The notes under the pieces: model-generated
What the model was told of the DNA's origin: nothing
The model's input: only the letters and a program-made list of their open reading frames with translations
The model's database searches: none
NCBI RefSeq assembly: GCF_019443445.1
Contig: NZ_CP080378.1
Coordinates: 186,001 to 250,000 of the forward strand
DNA: 64,000 bases
From: Massilia sp. PAMC28688
Lineage (GTDB): Bacteria; Pseudomonadota; Gammaproteobacteria; Burkholderiales; Burkholderiaceae_D
Direction of reading: 5' to 3'
In this document: in pieces, positions 42,349-50,393 of the stretch
How positions within the stretch are numbered: the first letter of the stretch is position 1
Layout: each line of letters begins with the position of its first letter
Position numbers and translations under genes: made by a program

Positions 42349-42400
42349 GTACGGGTGCGTTCGGTACCGTACGAAGACCAATGAGTTCCCCCAGTACACT
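42349..42400 (+). promoter_or_regulatory. promoter with overlapping GTRCG-N4-CGYAC sites, phospholipase D gene
   Basis: GTTCGGTACCGTAC (42359-42372), exactly 22 bases, then TACACT (42395-42400). A second near-match, GTACGGGTGCGTTC (42349-42362), overlaps it with its centre 10 bp upstream, so two dimers could compete or cooperate. The leader is about 31 bases. Confidence 0.75.
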
Positions 42401-42437
42401 GTGCTTTTAGTTCGGCATCATCTCTGAGGGGTTTCCC

Positions 42438-43826
42438 ATGAAAACGCTCCATCATCTCGTGCGCTATCTGCTGCTCGCGTTGACCATCACGCTGTCGTCC
42501 TGCGCGTCACTGCCGGAGGTCAACGCCGACAGCGAGCGAACGGAAGCGCGGGCCGTTCCCACGGTGGCCACGGCCAAGGGCCGGCTGGCCAAACGTCAGG
42601 CCGCCGACTTGCTGGCGCGGCGCTGGGCCAAGGCCAGCCCGGACCTGAAGGCCCTGGCGACGCTGGAAGAAGCCGCCACGGGGGTGCCCCTGATCGCCGG
42701 TAATAATGTGAAACTGCTCTTTGACGGTCCCGCCACCATGCGCGAGATGATGGCCGCTGCGTCGGCTGCCCGCCACACGATCAACCTGGAAACCTATATT
42801 TTTGACCAGGATGAGGTGGGCCTGCAGTTCGCCGCTCTCCTGATGGAAAAGCGCAAGCAGGGCGTGATCGTGAATCTGCTGTATGACAGCGTCGGCGCCC
42901 TGGGCACGCCGCCCGAATTTTTCAAGCGCATGAAGGAGGCGGGCATCAACGTGCTGGCCTTTAATCCCGTCAATCCAACCAAGCGCATCGGCAAATGGGA
43001 GCTCAACAACCGCGACCACCGCAAGCTGATGGTGGTCGACGGCAAGGTCGCCTTCACCGGCGGCATCAATATCAGCAGCACCTATGCCAACAGTTCGTTT
43101 TTCCGCAGCAAGCGCGCGCCCACCATGGACAGCAGGAAAGTTGGCTGGCGCGATACCCACGTCAAGATCGAAGGACCGGCCGTGGCCTCGCTGCAATACC
43201 ATTTCATCGACAACTGGGTCGGCCAGGATGCCGGCGAACTGGCCGAAGCCAATTATTTCCCGACGCTGGCGCCGGCCGGCAACAAGCTGGTGCGGGTGCT
43301 GGCCACCGACCCGGCGCGCGATTCGGAAATCTACAAGGCGTTCATCGTGGCCATCCAGGAAGCGAAGACCTCGGTTCACATCACCTCGGCCTACTTCGTG
43401 CCGGACCGCCAGTTCATCGAGTCCCTGATCGCCGCCGCCAAGCGCGGGGTGGACGTGAAGCTGGTGCTGCCCGGGGTGTCGGACCATGGCCTGGTGATGC
43501 ATGCGGGACGCTCGTTTTACGATGAACTGCTCAGCAATGGCGTGAAAATCTACCAGCTGCAGGTGGCGGTACTGCACGCCAAGACGGCCGTCATTGACGG
43601 CACCTGGTCCACGGTGGGCTCGGCCAATATCGACCGCCGCAGTTTCCTGCACAACTATGAACTCAATATCGTCGTGCTCGATCCGGCCTTCGGCAAGGAC
43701 ATGCAGAGCGCCTTTGCCGAAGACTTGCGCGACTCCAAGGAAGTGACGCTGGAGCAATGGCGCCGCCGTCCCTGGGCCGACCGCATCAAGGAATTCGCGG
43801 CGCGCCTGACGGAATACTGGATCTAG
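42438..43826 (+). CDS. phospholipase D family lipoprotein (cardiolipin synthase-like)
   Basis: 462 residues. An N-terminal signal peptide with lipobox LSSC suggests a lipid-anchored, periplasmic enzyme. Two HKD motifs are intact: NRDHRKLMVVDGKVAFTGG and VLHAKTAVIDGTWSTVGSAN. Flanks fit cardiolipin-synthase-type enzymes, which join two phosphatidylglycerols, but exported relatives may act as phospholipase or phosphatidyl transferases. It is under a palindromic promoter of the inferred regulon and lies next to a PAP2/lipid-kinase operon, so phospholipid remodelling is the likely job. Confidence 0.9.
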   Translation: MKTLHHLVRYLLLALTITLSSCASLPEVNADSERTEARAVPTVATAKGRLAKRQAADLLARRWAKASPDLKALATLEEAATGVPLIAGNNVKLLFDGPATMREMMAAASAARHTINLETYIFDQDEVGLQFAALLMEKRKQGVIVNLLYDSVGALGTPPEFFKRMKEAGINVLAFNPVNPTKRIGKWELNNRDHRKLMVVDGKVAFTGGINISSTYANSSFFRSKRAPTMDSRKVGWRDTHVKIEGPAVASLQYHFIDNWVGQDAGELAEANYFPTLAPAGNKLVRVLATDPARDSEIYKAFIVAIQEAKTSVHITSAYFVPDRQFIESLIAAAKRGVDVKLVLPGVSDHGLVMHAGRSFYDELLSNGVKIYQLQVAVLHAKTAVIDGTWSTVGSANIDRRSFLHNYELNIVVLDPAFGKDMQSAFAEDLRDSKEVTLEQWRRRPWADRIKEFAARLTEYWI

Positions 43827-43853
43827 CAAAAGGCCGGCCGCCTTCACCGGGGC

Positions 43854-44690
43854 TCAGATCCCCGTTGCGTACAAGCCCTCGGTGTGCGCGGACCACACAT
43901 TGCCCTTGCGCAGGAACGGTTCGGTCTTGACCAGCGAAAAGGCCTTGCCTATGTCGTCCCAGCCATAGCGGTCCACCTCGATGCGCTCGCTCTCCACCCG
44001 CACCACATTGAAGGAATTGACTTCCCCCCTGCCCCGCGTGGACGTGGCCGTGCCGGCCTGCACCACGAGGGCCGCGTATTCGCTGATCTGGTAGCGTTGC
44101 TGGGTGTTGCCGGCGTGGCTCGCATGCATGTGGCCGGCCAGCAGCAAGTCCACGCCGCAGTCGGCAAAGGCCTTCATCGCCATCGGGGCGCGGTCCACCA
44201 GATCATCCTCGTCATTACTGCTTGGCAGGTCGAAGGGATGGTGGGTGACGATGATCCGGACTACGTCCGGACCCAGGCCGGCCAGCTGGGCGCGGATGGT
44301 CTCGATTTGTTCCTTGTTGACGCGCCCATCCTTGAAGGTCAGCGAGCGGGCTGTATTCACCCCCAGCACCGCGATTTCCTCGTCCACATACATCGGGTCC
44401 AGGTCATCGGTGATGTAGCGCTTGTAGCGCGTGAGCGGCAGAAAAAAGCGGCGGAACACGTTATACAAGGAAATATCGTGATTGCCCGGGACAATGATCT
44501 GCGGTCCCGGCAGCGTATCGAGCCAGGCCCGGGCTTCTTCGAACTGTTCGCTCTTGGCGCGCTGGGTCAGGTCGCCCGACACCACCACCACATCGGGCGC
44601 GAGCTGATGAATCAGCTCGCGCAAGGGGGCGAGCAGGCCCGCATCCACGCGGCCGAAATGCAGGTCAGACAAATGAACCAGGGTACGCAT
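43854..44690 (-). CDS. calcineurin-like metallophosphoesterase
   Basis: 278 residues from ATG 44690, with AGGAG six bases upstream; a GTG two codons earlier would overlap the ribosome site. Two-metal phosphoesterase motifs are all present: HLSDLHFG, VVSGDLTQRA, VPGNHD, VTHHPF and LAGHMH. Members act on cyclic nucleotides, diadenosine compounds or nucleotide-lipids (as LpxH does on UDP-diacylglucosamine). It is the last gene of an operon with a lipid kinase and a PAP2 phosphatase (10-base gap), which favours a phospholipid-type substrate; this is inference. Confidence 0.9.
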   Translation of the reverse strand: MRTLVHLSDLHFGRVDAGLLAPLRELIHQLAPDVVVVSGDLTQRAKSEQFEEARAWLDTLPGPQIIVPGNHDISLYNVFRRFFLPLTRYKRYITDDLDPMYVDEEIAVLGVNTARSLTFKDGRVNKEQIETIRAQLAGLGPDVVRIIVTHHPFDLPSSNDEDDLVDRAPMAMKAFADCGVDLLLAGHMHASHAGNTQQRYQISEYAALVVQAGTATSTRGRGEVNSFNVVRVESERIEVDRYGWDDIGKAFSLVKTEPFLRKGNVWSAHTEGLYATGI

Positions 44691-44699
44691 ACACACTCC

Positions 44700-45596
44700 T
44701 TACATTGGAACAATGACATTGAGCGCACCGGGACGGATGCGGTAGCGCAAGGGCGAATGCATCACCGTCACTTCGCCATCGGTTGCCACACGCACGCGCC
44801 GCTCACGGGTCTCGATCTCCATGCTGCGGGCCTGCAGCATGTCGAAATCGCCCTCCTGGGCCAGGCGTCCGCGCAGCGCGCACCAGCCCAGCCGCAGCAA
44901 GGCCAGGCGCCCCGGCCGCTGCGCCATGCATAAGCTCAGGCGGCCGCCATCGAGCCGGGCGCGCGCACCCAGGTTGAAGCCTTGCATCGAGTACTCGTTG
45001 TTGCCTACAAAAACAAAGGGCGTACTGCGCACGTGGTCGGCGCCATCGTCAAGCCTGAGCGACACGTTCAGGAATGGATAGCGCTTGAGCGCCCGCAGCG
45101 TGGCCCAGCAAGCCGCCAGCCACTTGCCCCGCCCCAGGCGGTGCTGCTGCTTTTCCCGCTCGCGCACAATGTCAGGATACAGGCCCAGGCTGGAATTGTT
45201 CAGGAAGATCCGTCCATTGACTTCCCCCAGGTCCACCCGCCGCCTGGCCCCCCTGGCAATGGTGGCAATCGCTTCATCGAGGTCGAGCGGGATGCCTGCA
45301 TCCTTGGCAAAATGGTTGAGCGTGCCCAGCGGCAGCACGCCAAAGGCAATGTGGGGATGATCGGCCAGCACCGAGGCCACCGCGTTGATGGTGCCATCGC
45401 CGCCGCCGGCCACCACCACCGGCAGGCGCTGCACCACGGCGCGCCGGGTGGCGGCAATGATCGCCTCGCCGTCGGCCGCCAGCGTCACGTCCGCCTCCAG
45501 CGCATGGGCGGCAAATTTCAGGCGCAGGGACGCCGCCTGGTCCTGGCCATGGCCGGCGCCGGCACTGCCGTTAATGATGACTGCGATCCTGGTCAG
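44700..45596 (-). CDS. diacylglycerol/lipid kinase (DAGK catalytic domain), probable CTG start
   Basis: 298 residues if started at CTG 45596. The nucleotide-binding motif VVAGGGDGTINAVASVLADH and LPLGTLNHFAKDAGIPLD define the DgkB/YegS lipid kinase family; VDLGEVNGRIFLNNSSLGLYP and FDMLQARSMEIE are also typical. There is no ATG, GTG or TTG at the expected N-terminus (TRIAVIINGSAG). A CTG six bases after a perfect GGGAG fits; the alternative is a GTG 16 codons upstream that adds a basic stretch RRRRAGHREK. It overlaps the PAP2 gene by 26 bases. Role: phosphorylates diacylglycerol or a related lipid. Confidence 0.85.
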   Translation of the reverse strand: MTRIAVIINGSAGAGHGQDQAASLRLKFAAHALEADVTLAADGEAIIAATRRAVVQRLPVVVAGGGDGTINAVASVLADHPHIAFGVLPLGTLNHFAKDAGIPLDLDEAIATIARGARRRVDLGEVNGRIFLNNSSLGLYPDIVREREKQQHRLGRGKWLAACWATLRALKRYPFLNVSLRLDDGADHVRSTPFVFVGNNEYSMQGFNLGARARLDGGRLSLCMAQRPGRLALLRLGWCALRGRLAQEGDFDMLQARSMEIETRERRVRVATDGEVTVMHSPLRYRIRPGALNVIVPM

Positions 45597-46329
45597 ACAT
45601 TTCTCCCGGTGTCCTGCCCGCCTGCGCCGCACGGCGCCGCCTGAGCGTGGATATGCCTGTGATGCAGATTGCCAGCCAGGCACAACCCACCGCGACGCCG
45701 GCCAGCACATCGCTCAGATAATGTGCGCCCAGGTACACGCGGCTGTACGCCACCAGCGCTACCATCACGGCCGCGCCCAGCAGCACCAGGGCGCGCGCTG
45801 CCGCCCCGCGCCACTGCATGACCAGATAGGCCGCCAGCACGCCGTAAAACAAGGTCGCGCCGGAAGTATGACCGCTGGGAAAACTGTACGTGGCCAGTTG
45901 CACCAGTGGCTCGTCAAACCCCGGCCTGGCCCGCTGGAATGTGTACTTTAACAAAACATTGAGCAGCATGCCGCCCGGTACTGCCAGCACCACGGCGGCC
46001 ATCCAGTCGTGGGCACCGCGCCGGCGCAGGTAAGCCACGAACAGCGCGCTCATGACCATCAGGCCCACCGGATGGTTCAGGTGTGTCACGCCAAACATGA
46101 GGGGAATCCAGTCTTCGTGGGCATGGCGGTTGAACCATTGCGCCAGATGCTCGTCGAGCACGGTAATCGGAGCGCCGCTGACCACGTCGCTGGCCAGCAG
46201 GCCGAACAAGGCCATGGTGACGACCAGCGCAATGGCACCGAGGGTCAGGTGCAGGCCGAACACTTCATCAGGGTTGAAACGGGCGGCGACATGGCGCGCC
46301 AGGCGCGGATAACGATCGGTGACGGGCAT
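45571..46329 (-). CDS. PAP2 family membrane phosphatase
   Basis: 252 residues with about six membrane helices. The acid-phosphatase motifs are complete: KYTFQRARP (motif 1), YSFPSGHTSG (motif 2) and SRVYLGAHYLSDV (motif 3). Such proteins remove phosphate from phosphatidic acid, phosphatidylglycerol phosphate or undecaprenyl pyrophosphate. It is the first gene of the operon with the lipid kinase (26-base overlap) and metallophosphoesterase. PAP2 plus lipid kinase can interconvert diacylglycerol and phosphatidic acid in opposite directions, pointing to a lipid recycling unit. Confidence 0.92.
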   Translation of the reverse strand: MPVTDRYPRLARHVAARFNPDEVFGLHLTLGAIALVVTMALFGLLASDVVSGAPITVLDEHLAQWFNRHAHEDWIPLMFGVTHLNHPVGLMVMSALFVAYLRRRGAHDWMAAVVLAVPGGMLLNVLLKYTFQRARPGFDEPLVQLATYSFPSGHTSGATLFYGVLAAYLVMQWRGAAARALVLLGAAVMVALVAYSRVYLGAHYLSDVLAGVAVGCAWLAICITGISTLRRRRAAQAGRTPGEMSDQDRSHH

Positions 46330-46440
46330 GGGCAGGAGCGTGCAATGGCGAAACCGTCATTTACGCATGAAGCGGCGCGCACTGCCAATACTACAGGCGC
46401 TGCAGGCGCTGCTGGCGCCGGCGCGCGGCCCGCAGACCGC

Positions 46441-46806
46441 CTAGGCCAGCGTCTTGACCAGTTCCAGCAGCTTGACGTGGTCGAGCGGCTTGTTCATGAA
46501 GGCGGTGGCACCCTGGCGCAGGGCCCAGATGCGGTCCGAATCCATGTCCTTGCTGGTGAGCAGGATGACCGGGATATGCCAGGTGCTTTCATCATTGGTG
46601 ATGGCCCGGGTGGCTTGAAAGCCGTTGAGGCCCGGCATGACGATATCCATGATGATCAGGTCGGGCAGTTCGCTCCGGGCTTTCTGGACGGCTTCCTCGC
46701 CGTCGCAGGCCATGATCACGCTATGGCCTTCCTGGCTCAGGACGGCAGCGACAATCATGCGCTGGGAAGCGGAATCATCTACAACGAGAATTTTTTGACG
46801 GGCCAT
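46441..46806 (-). CDS. single-domain response regulator
   Basis: 121 residues: KILVVDDSASQRMIVAAVLS (acidic pocket), phospho-acceptor Asp in LIIMDIVMPGLNGFQATRAI, LLTSKDMDSDRIWALRQGA with conserved Thr/Ser and Lys in FMNKPLDHVKLLELV. No output domain, so it acts by protein contact, like CheY or PilG/PilH. The sequence (MARQKILVVDDSASQR, GATAFMNKP) is closest in style to PilG/PilH-type regulators. It starts four bases after the gene at 46811. Confidence 0.9.
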   Translation of the reverse strand: MARQKILVVDDSASQRMIVAAVLSQEGHSVIMACDGEEAVQKARSELPDLIIMDIVMPGLNGFQATRAITNDESTWHIPVILLTSKDMDSDRIWALRQGATAFMNKPLDHVKLLELVKTLA

Positions 46807-46810
46807 GAAA

Positions 46811-47134
46811 TCAGTTCGCAGATATGGGTGCGGTGACGGTGTCGGCGGCCAGCTTTTCCTCGGGCAGGTAGCGCCAGTAAAAGGCATGGACCTGGACCCG
46901 GAATTCCTGCAGCAGCTCTTTCGACACCATCTGTTCGGCCAGGTACAGGGCCTTGAGATTGGTGGTGCGCCCGAGCGTGGCATACACGCGCAGCGTGCGG
47001 GTCTGCGAGGAATTGTGCAGCTCCATGTCGGTCACGTCAATCTCCATGCCCTTGAGCTTTTTCTTGATGTATTTGGACACGTCCTTGCTGATCGAATTGA
47101 ACAGTTCGGGACTGATGACCTTGGCAAGCGACAT
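46811..47134 (-). CDS. unknown protein cotranscribed with response regulator
   Basis: 107 residues from ATG 47134, with GAGG nine bases upstream; the frame extends 16 codons further without a ribosome site. It is a soluble alpha/beta protein (SPELFNSISKDVSKYIKKKL, KGMEIDVTDMELHNSSQTRT, AEQMVSKELLQEFRVQVHAF) with no recognised domain. It ends four bases before the response-regulator start, so the pair is cotranscribed and may interact. Confidence 0.75.
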   Translation of the reverse strand: MSLAKVISPELFNSISKDVSKYIKKKLKGMEIDVTDMELHNSSQTRTLRVYATLGRTTNLKALYLAEQMVSKELLQEFRVQVHAFYWRYLPEEKLAADTVTAPISAN

Positions 47135-47354
47135 GGTAGGCCTCGGAAATTGAACGTTAATGGCGCTGCCGGCGCCTGACATCCAGTAGACCGCAGTTGT
47201 TACCCGACGTCAACCCGGCAATTCAAGCTTCATCTGAGCCAGCGCAAGTCATTCGTCATGCGGGCGCAATGTGGGGGGATTAAGCTGGGCGCAGAGTTGC
47301 TTTTTCGCACCACACTGTTGGCAAAAAAGCGACATCCGTGAAAAAGGCTGGGCT

Positions 47355-47392
47355 TTTGTACAGTAACTGTGGATTTGTACAGTAGTTGTGAT
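47355..47392. repeat. tandem 19-bp direct repeat with dyad symmetry before small gene
   Basis: TTTGTACAGTAACTGTGGA and TTTGTACAGTAGTTGTGAT follow each other without a gap. The first unit contains the perfect dyad ACAGT-a-ACTGT, the second an imperfect copy. A TATTCT hexamer comes right after (47392-47397), so this may be an operator overlapping the promoter of the gene at 47437. Confidence 0.7.
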
Positions 47393-47436
47393 ATTCTGGA
47401 ATCTCTTCAACGCAAAACCAATCAAAGGAATTTGTC

Positions 47437-47649
47437 ATGACCACCTTGAACAGCAATTTCGGCATGCAATACGCACCCACCCCTTTCATGCTGCGCTTCG
47501 GCCGCCGGGAAGTGCTGGTCACGCGTGACTTCCGCAAGCGTTTTTATCCCGTCAATCCCCTCATCGAGTGCGACACCGGTGTCGAGCCGGGCCACGTGGA
47601 AGTGCTGCTGCTGCGCCGCTGGCTGCTCATCCTCTCCAAGGCACACTGA
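47437..47649 (+). CDS. small protein of unknown function
   Basis: 70 residues, soluble, basic (FMLRFGRREVLVTRDFRKRF), ending in VEVLLLRRWLLILSKAH. AAAGGA lies nine bases before the ATG and codon use is like its neighbours, so it is probably real, though no family is recognised. It is preceded by a tandem 19-bp repeat that looks like an operator, and stands alone between the response regulator pair and the sulfate-binding protein gene. Confidence 0.6.
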   Translation: MTTLNSNFGMQYAPTPFMLRFGRREVLVTRDFRKRFYPVNPLIECDTGVEPGHVEVLLLRRWLLILSKAH

Positions 47650-47735
47650 GCGCATAAGCAAACCCGTTTAAATTCGTGTTCTTTCGCCGGGCCGGGACGT
47701 AAGCTGTTTTCACCCGAACTACCGAGAGAATCACC

Positions 47736-48740
47736 ATGCTGTTAAACAAACGAGTTGTGTGCCTGCTGGCCGTGGCTATCATGGCGCCAGCGGCCGCGGC
47801 AGCCGACATCACGCTGCTCAATGTGTCGTACGACCCGACGCGCGAACTGTACCAGGACTTCAACGCCGCCTTTGCCAAACACTGGAAGGCACGTACCGGC
47901 GACAAGGTGTCCATCCGGCAGTCGCATGGCGGCTCTGGAAAACAGGCGCGCACCGTCATCGATGGCTTGCAGGCAGACGTCGTCACACTCGCGCTGGCGC
48001 ACGACATTGACGCCATTGCCGAGCGCGGCCTCATCCATCCGCAGTGGCAACAGCGCCTGAAGTTCAACAGCGCGCCGTACAGCTCCACCATCGTGTTCCT
48101 GGTGCGCAAGGGCAATCCCAAAAACATCAAGGACTGGGCCGACCTGGTCAAACCGGGTATAGCCGTGATTACGCCCAATCCCAAGACCTCGGGCGGGGCG
48201 CGCTGGAATTACCTGGCCGCCTGGGGTTATGCCTTGCGCCAGCCGGGTGGTACCCCGGCCTCGGCCACCGCCTTTGTCAATCAGCTGTACAAGAATGTCC
48301 CTGTGCTCGATTCCGGCGCCCGCGGCGCCACCACCACGTTTGTTGAACGCGGCATCGGCGACGTCCTCATTGCCTGGGAAAATGAAGCCCTGCTGGCCAT
48401 GCGCGAACTCGGTCCGCACAAGGTGGAAATGGTCGCACCGTCCACCAGCATTGTGGCCGAGCCGCCGGTAGCGGTGGTTGACAAGGTGGCCGACAAGCGC
48501 GGCACGCGCCAGGTCGCACAGGCCTATGTGGAGTACCTGTACAGCGAAGAAGGCCAGGAAATCGCAGCCCGTAACTACTATCGCCCCATCGGCCACAGGG
48601 CATCGGTCAAATACGCCGCGCAGTATCCGAAAATGACGCTGTTCACCATTGCCGACGTCGCCGGCAACTGGCGCAATGCGCAAAAAACCCACTTTGCGGA
48701 CGGCGCCATCTTCGACAGGATCTACCAGCCGAGGCGTTGA
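47736..48740 (+). CDS. sbp: sulfate/thiosulfate ABC transporter substrate-binding protein
   Basis: 334 residues. Signal peptide ([14 protein letters not shown], cleavage before ADITLLN). The mature protein has the Sbp/CysP pattern: [75 protein letters not shown]. It binds sulfate or thiosulfate in the periplasm for the CysTWA permease. No cysT, cysW or cysA is beside it, so it is an orphan binding protein that must use a transporter encoded elsewhere. AGAGAATC precedes the ATG. Confidence 0.92.
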   Translation: MLLNKRVVCLLAVAIMAPAAAAADITLLNVSYDPTRELYQDFNAAFAKHWKARTGDKVSIRQSHGGSGKQARTVIDGLQADVVTLALAHDIDAIAERGLIHPQWQQRLKFNSAPYSSTIVFLVRKGNPKNIKDWADLVKPGIAVITPNPKTSGGARWNYLAAWGYALRQPGGTPASATAFVNQLYKNVPVLDSGARGATTTFVERGIGDVLIAWENEALLAMRELGPHKVEMVAPSTSIVAEPPVAVVDKVADKRGTRQVAQAYVEYLYSEEGQEIAARNYYRPIGHRASVKYAAQYPKMTLFTIADVAGNWRNAQKTHFADGAIFDRIYQPRR

Positions 48741-48895
48741 TGCCGCGCGCGCGGGCAGAGGCGAACCACGGGCACTGCTGGACTGGCTTCCTCTCCCGTG
48801 CGCGGCGGCCGGCATGACCTGGGCGGCCGGAGTATGATCCTTGTTCACTGCTGTTTTGGACCACCAGAGAACGTCAATACGAGGAGACATCGACG

Positions 48896-49783
48896 ATGAC
48901 CCGCCTGACCCAGCATGACTTCGATCCGGAAGTACTCAAACTGTTTGACCAGTATGTGCACGGCCAGATCGACCGCCGTGGTTTTCTATCGGAAGCGGGC
49001 CGCTACGCCGTGGGCGGCGTGACGGCCGCCGGCTTGCTGAGCGCCCTGTCGCCCAGTTTCGCTGCCACCATGGTGGCACCCACGGATCCGCGTATCCAGG
49101 CCAGGTATGTGGAGTATCCATCGCCGCAAGGCTACGGCACGCTGCGCGGCTACCTCGTCATGCCCGCCAATGCCAAGGGCAAGCTACCGGCAGTGCTCGT
49201 GGTGCATGAAAACCGCGGCCTCAATCCCCACATTGAAGATGTTGCCCGCCGCGTGGCCGTCGAAAACTTCATCGCCTTCGCGCCGGACGCGCTGTTCCCG
49301 CTGGGCGGCTACCCCGGCGACGAAGACAAGGGGCGCGAACTGTTTGGCAAACTCGACCAGGTGAAAACACGGGCTGATTTCGTCGCCGCCACCGACATGC
49401 TGCGCAAGATGCCCGAAGGCAGCGGCAAGGTTGGCGTGGTCGGATTTTGCTATGGCGGCGGCATCGCCAACTACCTGCCCACTGTCGTCAAGGGCCTCGA
49501 CGCGGCTGTGGCATTCTATGGTTCCCAGACACCGGCGGCGGAAGTACCCAAGATGAAAACGCCGCTCCTGATCCATGACGCCGAAAAGGATGAACGCATC
49601 CTGGCAGGATGGCCGGCGTATGAAGCTGCGCTCAAGGCCAACAAGGTCGAATACACCCACTACGTCTATCCGGGCACCCAGCACGGGTTTCACAATGACA
49701 CCACCCCGCGCTACGACGAGGCGGCGGCAAAGCTGGCGTGGACGCGCACCATGGACTTTTTCAGGAAGCATTTGAAGGCGTGA
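48896..49783 (+). CDS. dienelactone hydrolase family protein (YghX-like)
   Basis: 295 residues. The N-terminal ~60 residues contain RRGFLSEAGRYAVGGVTAAG, a Tat-like arginine pair and hydrophobic stretch, though it is preceded by 30 polar residues, so export is uncertain. The hydrolase domain has nucleophile Cys in VGFCYGGGIANYL, Asp in LIHDAEKDERI and His in YPGTQHGFHND. This Cys-His-Asp triad is typical of dienelactone hydrolases, which open lactone rings of chlorocatechol-type compounds; the real substrate of YghX-like members is unknown. A bidirectional terminator follows. Confidence 0.88.
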   Translation: MTRLTQHDFDPEVLKLFDQYVHGQIDRRGFLSEAGRYAVGGVTAAGLLSALSPSFAATMVAPTDPRIQARYVEYPSPQGYGTLRGYLVMPANAKGKLPAVLVVHENRGLNPHIEDVARRVAVENFIAFAPDALFPLGGYPGDEDKGRELFGKLDQVKTRADFVAATDMLRKMPEGSGKVGVVGFCYGGGIANYLPTVVKGLDAAVAFYGSQTPAAEVPKMKTPLLIHDAEKDERILAGWPAYEAALKANKVEYTHYVYPGTQHGFHNDTTPRYDEAAAKLAWTRTMDFFRKHLKA

Positions 49784-49866
49784 GCCAGCCAGCGCCGGAC
49801 TGCCCTGGCCCGCCGCCAGGGACGGGTTGCCGGCGCCTGCCCTGCACCACGCCGACTTACCACGGC

Positions 49867-49898
49867 AAAACGGCAGTCCGGAAGGACTGCCGTTTTTG
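49867..49898. terminator. bidirectional Rho-independent terminator
   Basis: Twelve-base perfect stem AAACGGCAGTCC / GGACTGCCGTTT with a GGAA loop and T-runs on both strands, between two convergent genes. Confidence 0.93.
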
Positions 49899-49928
49899 AG
49901 ACTGTCAATTCATAGGAATTGCCGGCTG

Positions 49929-50369
49929 CTACCTTCTGCCCTGCTGCGGCTTGTCGCGGTCGCCGCCGGGCGGCGTGCTGTGCAGGAACGCCACGTCGTC
50001 CTCATCCAGCGCCACGTTCGGAATGGCTTCGATATGATCGACGTCAATGTCCGCGCCGTCACGCACGACCGTGTCGCGCCCGGCAGTAGCGCGCTCGCCG
50101 GTGCCGCCCGAATCACTGTCGCTGTCGAGGTTGGCGTCACCCACGTCCGGTCCGGCCGTACCGCCGGCGCGGCTGGTATCGATGTCGGACGTGGTGCCGG
50201 TATCGAAGTCGAGCATGTCGTCACCGGCCAGCCCGGCGGCGCCGACCACATCGCTGCCGCTGTCGGACGTATCGCTGGGGCCCAGGGCGCCGGTGCCGTG
50301 GCCGCTACCGAGTACGCGGTCCGGGGCTTCAGGGAAGTTGTCAGGATCAAGTGTGCTGTTGCCAGTCAT
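49929..50369 (-). CDS. acidic, probably disordered protein of unknown function
   Basis: 146 residues from ATG 50369 with GGAGG upstream. It is dominated by Asp, Gly, Ser and Thr (SDTSDSGSDVVGAAGLAG, DANLDSDSDSGGTGERA), with very few hydrophobic residues except around DIDVDHIEAIPNVALDEDDV. No signal peptide or known domain. The composition suggests a flexible, hydrophilin-like protein. A GTGCG half-site and TACAAT -10 lie upstream, so it may belong to the stress regulon. Confidence 0.7.
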   Translation of the reverse strand: MTGNSTLDPDNFPEAPDRVLGSGHGTGALGPSDTSDSGSDVVGAAGLAGDDMLDFDTGTTSDIDTSRAGGTAGPDVGDANLDSDSDSGGTGERATAGRDTVVRDGADIDVDHIEAIPNVALDEDDVAFLHSTPPGGDRDKPQQGRR

Positions 50370-50393
50370 GATGGCCTCCATATGGTGAGAAAT

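Noticed and set aside
47280..47537. Possible 85-residue gene on the minus strand
   Set aside because: It overlaps the start of the small plus-strand gene and the tandem repeat, and has no ribosome site.
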